DNA of 6,209 bases from NCBI GenBank assembly GCA_910586025.1, contig CAJUIO010000149.1, positions 1 through 6,209 on the forward strand. Reading direction: 5' to 3'. The position numbers and the translations under genes were made by a program. Shown piece after piece: positions 6,068 through 6,209 of the stretch; the first letter of the stretch is position 1; every line of letters starts with the position of its first letter. The DNA is from an uncultured Lachnospiraceae bacterium. Its GTDB lineage: Bacteria > Bacillota > Clostridia > Lachnospirales > Lachnospiraceae. The notes under the pieces were generated by a model. That model did no database searches. It had not been told where the DNA came from and saw nothing but the letters and a program-made list of their open reading frames with translations.

Positions 6068-6096
6068 TTGACTTATGCGTACAGGCATGGTAATAT
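6068..6096 (+). promoter_or_regulatory. Strong sigma-A-type promoter of the tRNA-Leu gene
   Basis: TTGACT (6068-6073) and TAATAT (6091-6096) are separated by 17 bases, close to the housekeeping consensus. Just upstream, 6030-6063 is rich in A and T tracts and could act as an UP element, as at many stable-RNA promoters. The predicted start near 6103 gives a leader of about 15 bases before the tRNA. Confidence 0.8.
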
Positions 6097-6117
6097 ATCA
6101 TTCGTGGCGTAAGTCAA
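6068..6117. repeat. Imperfect inverted repeat enclosing the tRNA promoter
   Basis: TTGACTTATGC (6068-6078) and GCGTAAGTCAA (6107-6117) are reverse complements at 10 of 11 positions; the one exception is a T opposite G. The left arm contains the -35 hexamer and the right arm ends on the base before the tRNA. Because transcription should start near 6103, only one arm would be in the RNA, so any role would be at the DNA level. It may be coincidental. Confidence 0.6.
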
Positions 6118-6201
6118 GCGGAAGTGTCGGAACTGGCAGACGAGCAAGACTAAGGATCTTGTGATGGTTACATCGTGTGGGTTCAAGTCCCATCTTCCGC
6201 A
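6118..6201 (+). tRNA. tRNA-Leu (anticodon AAG)
   Basis: A complete cloverleaf can be folded by hand. Acceptor GCGGAAG (6118-6124) pairs perfectly with CTTCCGC (6194-6200), followed by discriminator A6201. The D stem is TCG/CGA (6127-6129/6141-6143). Anticodon stem CAAGA/TCTTG (6145-6149/6157-6161) encloses the loop CTAAGGA, giving anticodon AAG at 6152-6154. The long variable arm GATG-GTTA-CATC (6163-6174) and discriminator A are typical of leucine tRNAs. The T arm is GTGGG/CCCAT with loop TTCAAGT (6182-6188). CCA is not encoded (GTG follows), so it must be added after transcription. The anticodon would read CUU, and with A34 edited to inosine also CUC, the codons usually served by a GAG tRNA. 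Confidence 0.95.
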
Positions 6202-6209
6202 GTGGTTAA

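Noticed and set aside
1..6209. Insertion sequence, integrase, CRISPR array or tRNA-derived attachment duplication
   Set aside because: No transposase or recombinase motifs, no spaced palindromic repeats, and no second copy of the tRNA 3' end were seen in the window.

Overview
The window looks like a Gram-positive, low-to-moderate-GC Firmicute, most likely a Clostridia/Lachnospiraceae-type gut bacterium. This is inferred from the AGGAG-type ribosome binding sites, a PF06541-type membrane protein that is common in that group, a CprABC/LanFEG-like transporter, and a tRNA gene without an encoded CCA. The species cannot be named from the sequence alone.

Left part (1-1386, plus strand). The first gene encodes a multi-pass membrane protein of the 'putative ABC transporter permease' family (PF06541) with a long charged, probably coiled-coil tail. 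Next comes a 144-residue GNAT acetyltransferase that strongly resembles chromosomal AAC(6') aminoglycoside 6'-N-acetyltransferases of the Iy/Ig type. A perfect 11-bp hairpin separates these genes from the next, convergent operon.

Central and right part (1451-5933). This is a complete peptide-antibiotic sensing and export module in two divergent operons. On the minus strand, an ATPase with the LanF/BcrA-type E-loop and two six-helix permeases overlap by ATGA junctions (LanF-LanE-LanG order). On the plus strand, an OmpR-family response regulator is followed one base later by a two-TM sensor histidine kinase with an extracellular domain of about 120 residues. The 146-bp divergent control region carries four tandem 11-bp units, each beginning CCTT on the plus strand. 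The inferred logic is that the kinase senses a lantibiotic-like or cyclic peptide, the regulator binds the repeats, and the transporter is switched on. No precursor peptide, lanthionine synthetase or processing gene is visible, so this looks like a stand-alone resistance system of the kind known as Cpr in Clostridioides difficile, not part of a bacteriocin producer.

Right end (5934-6209). A short intergenic stretch holds weak hairpins, then a strong consensus-like promoter (TTGACT-17-TAATAT) driving a complete tRNA-Leu gene with anticodon AAG, which would need A34-to-inosine editing for wobble decoding. An imperfect inverted repeat encloses this promoter and abuts the tRNA 5' end.

Overall, nothing here is a wholly new class of system. 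The points most worth following are the four-unit operator array, the orphan lantibiotic-resistance module beside an AAC(6')-like gene, and the AAG-anticodon tRNA-Leu.
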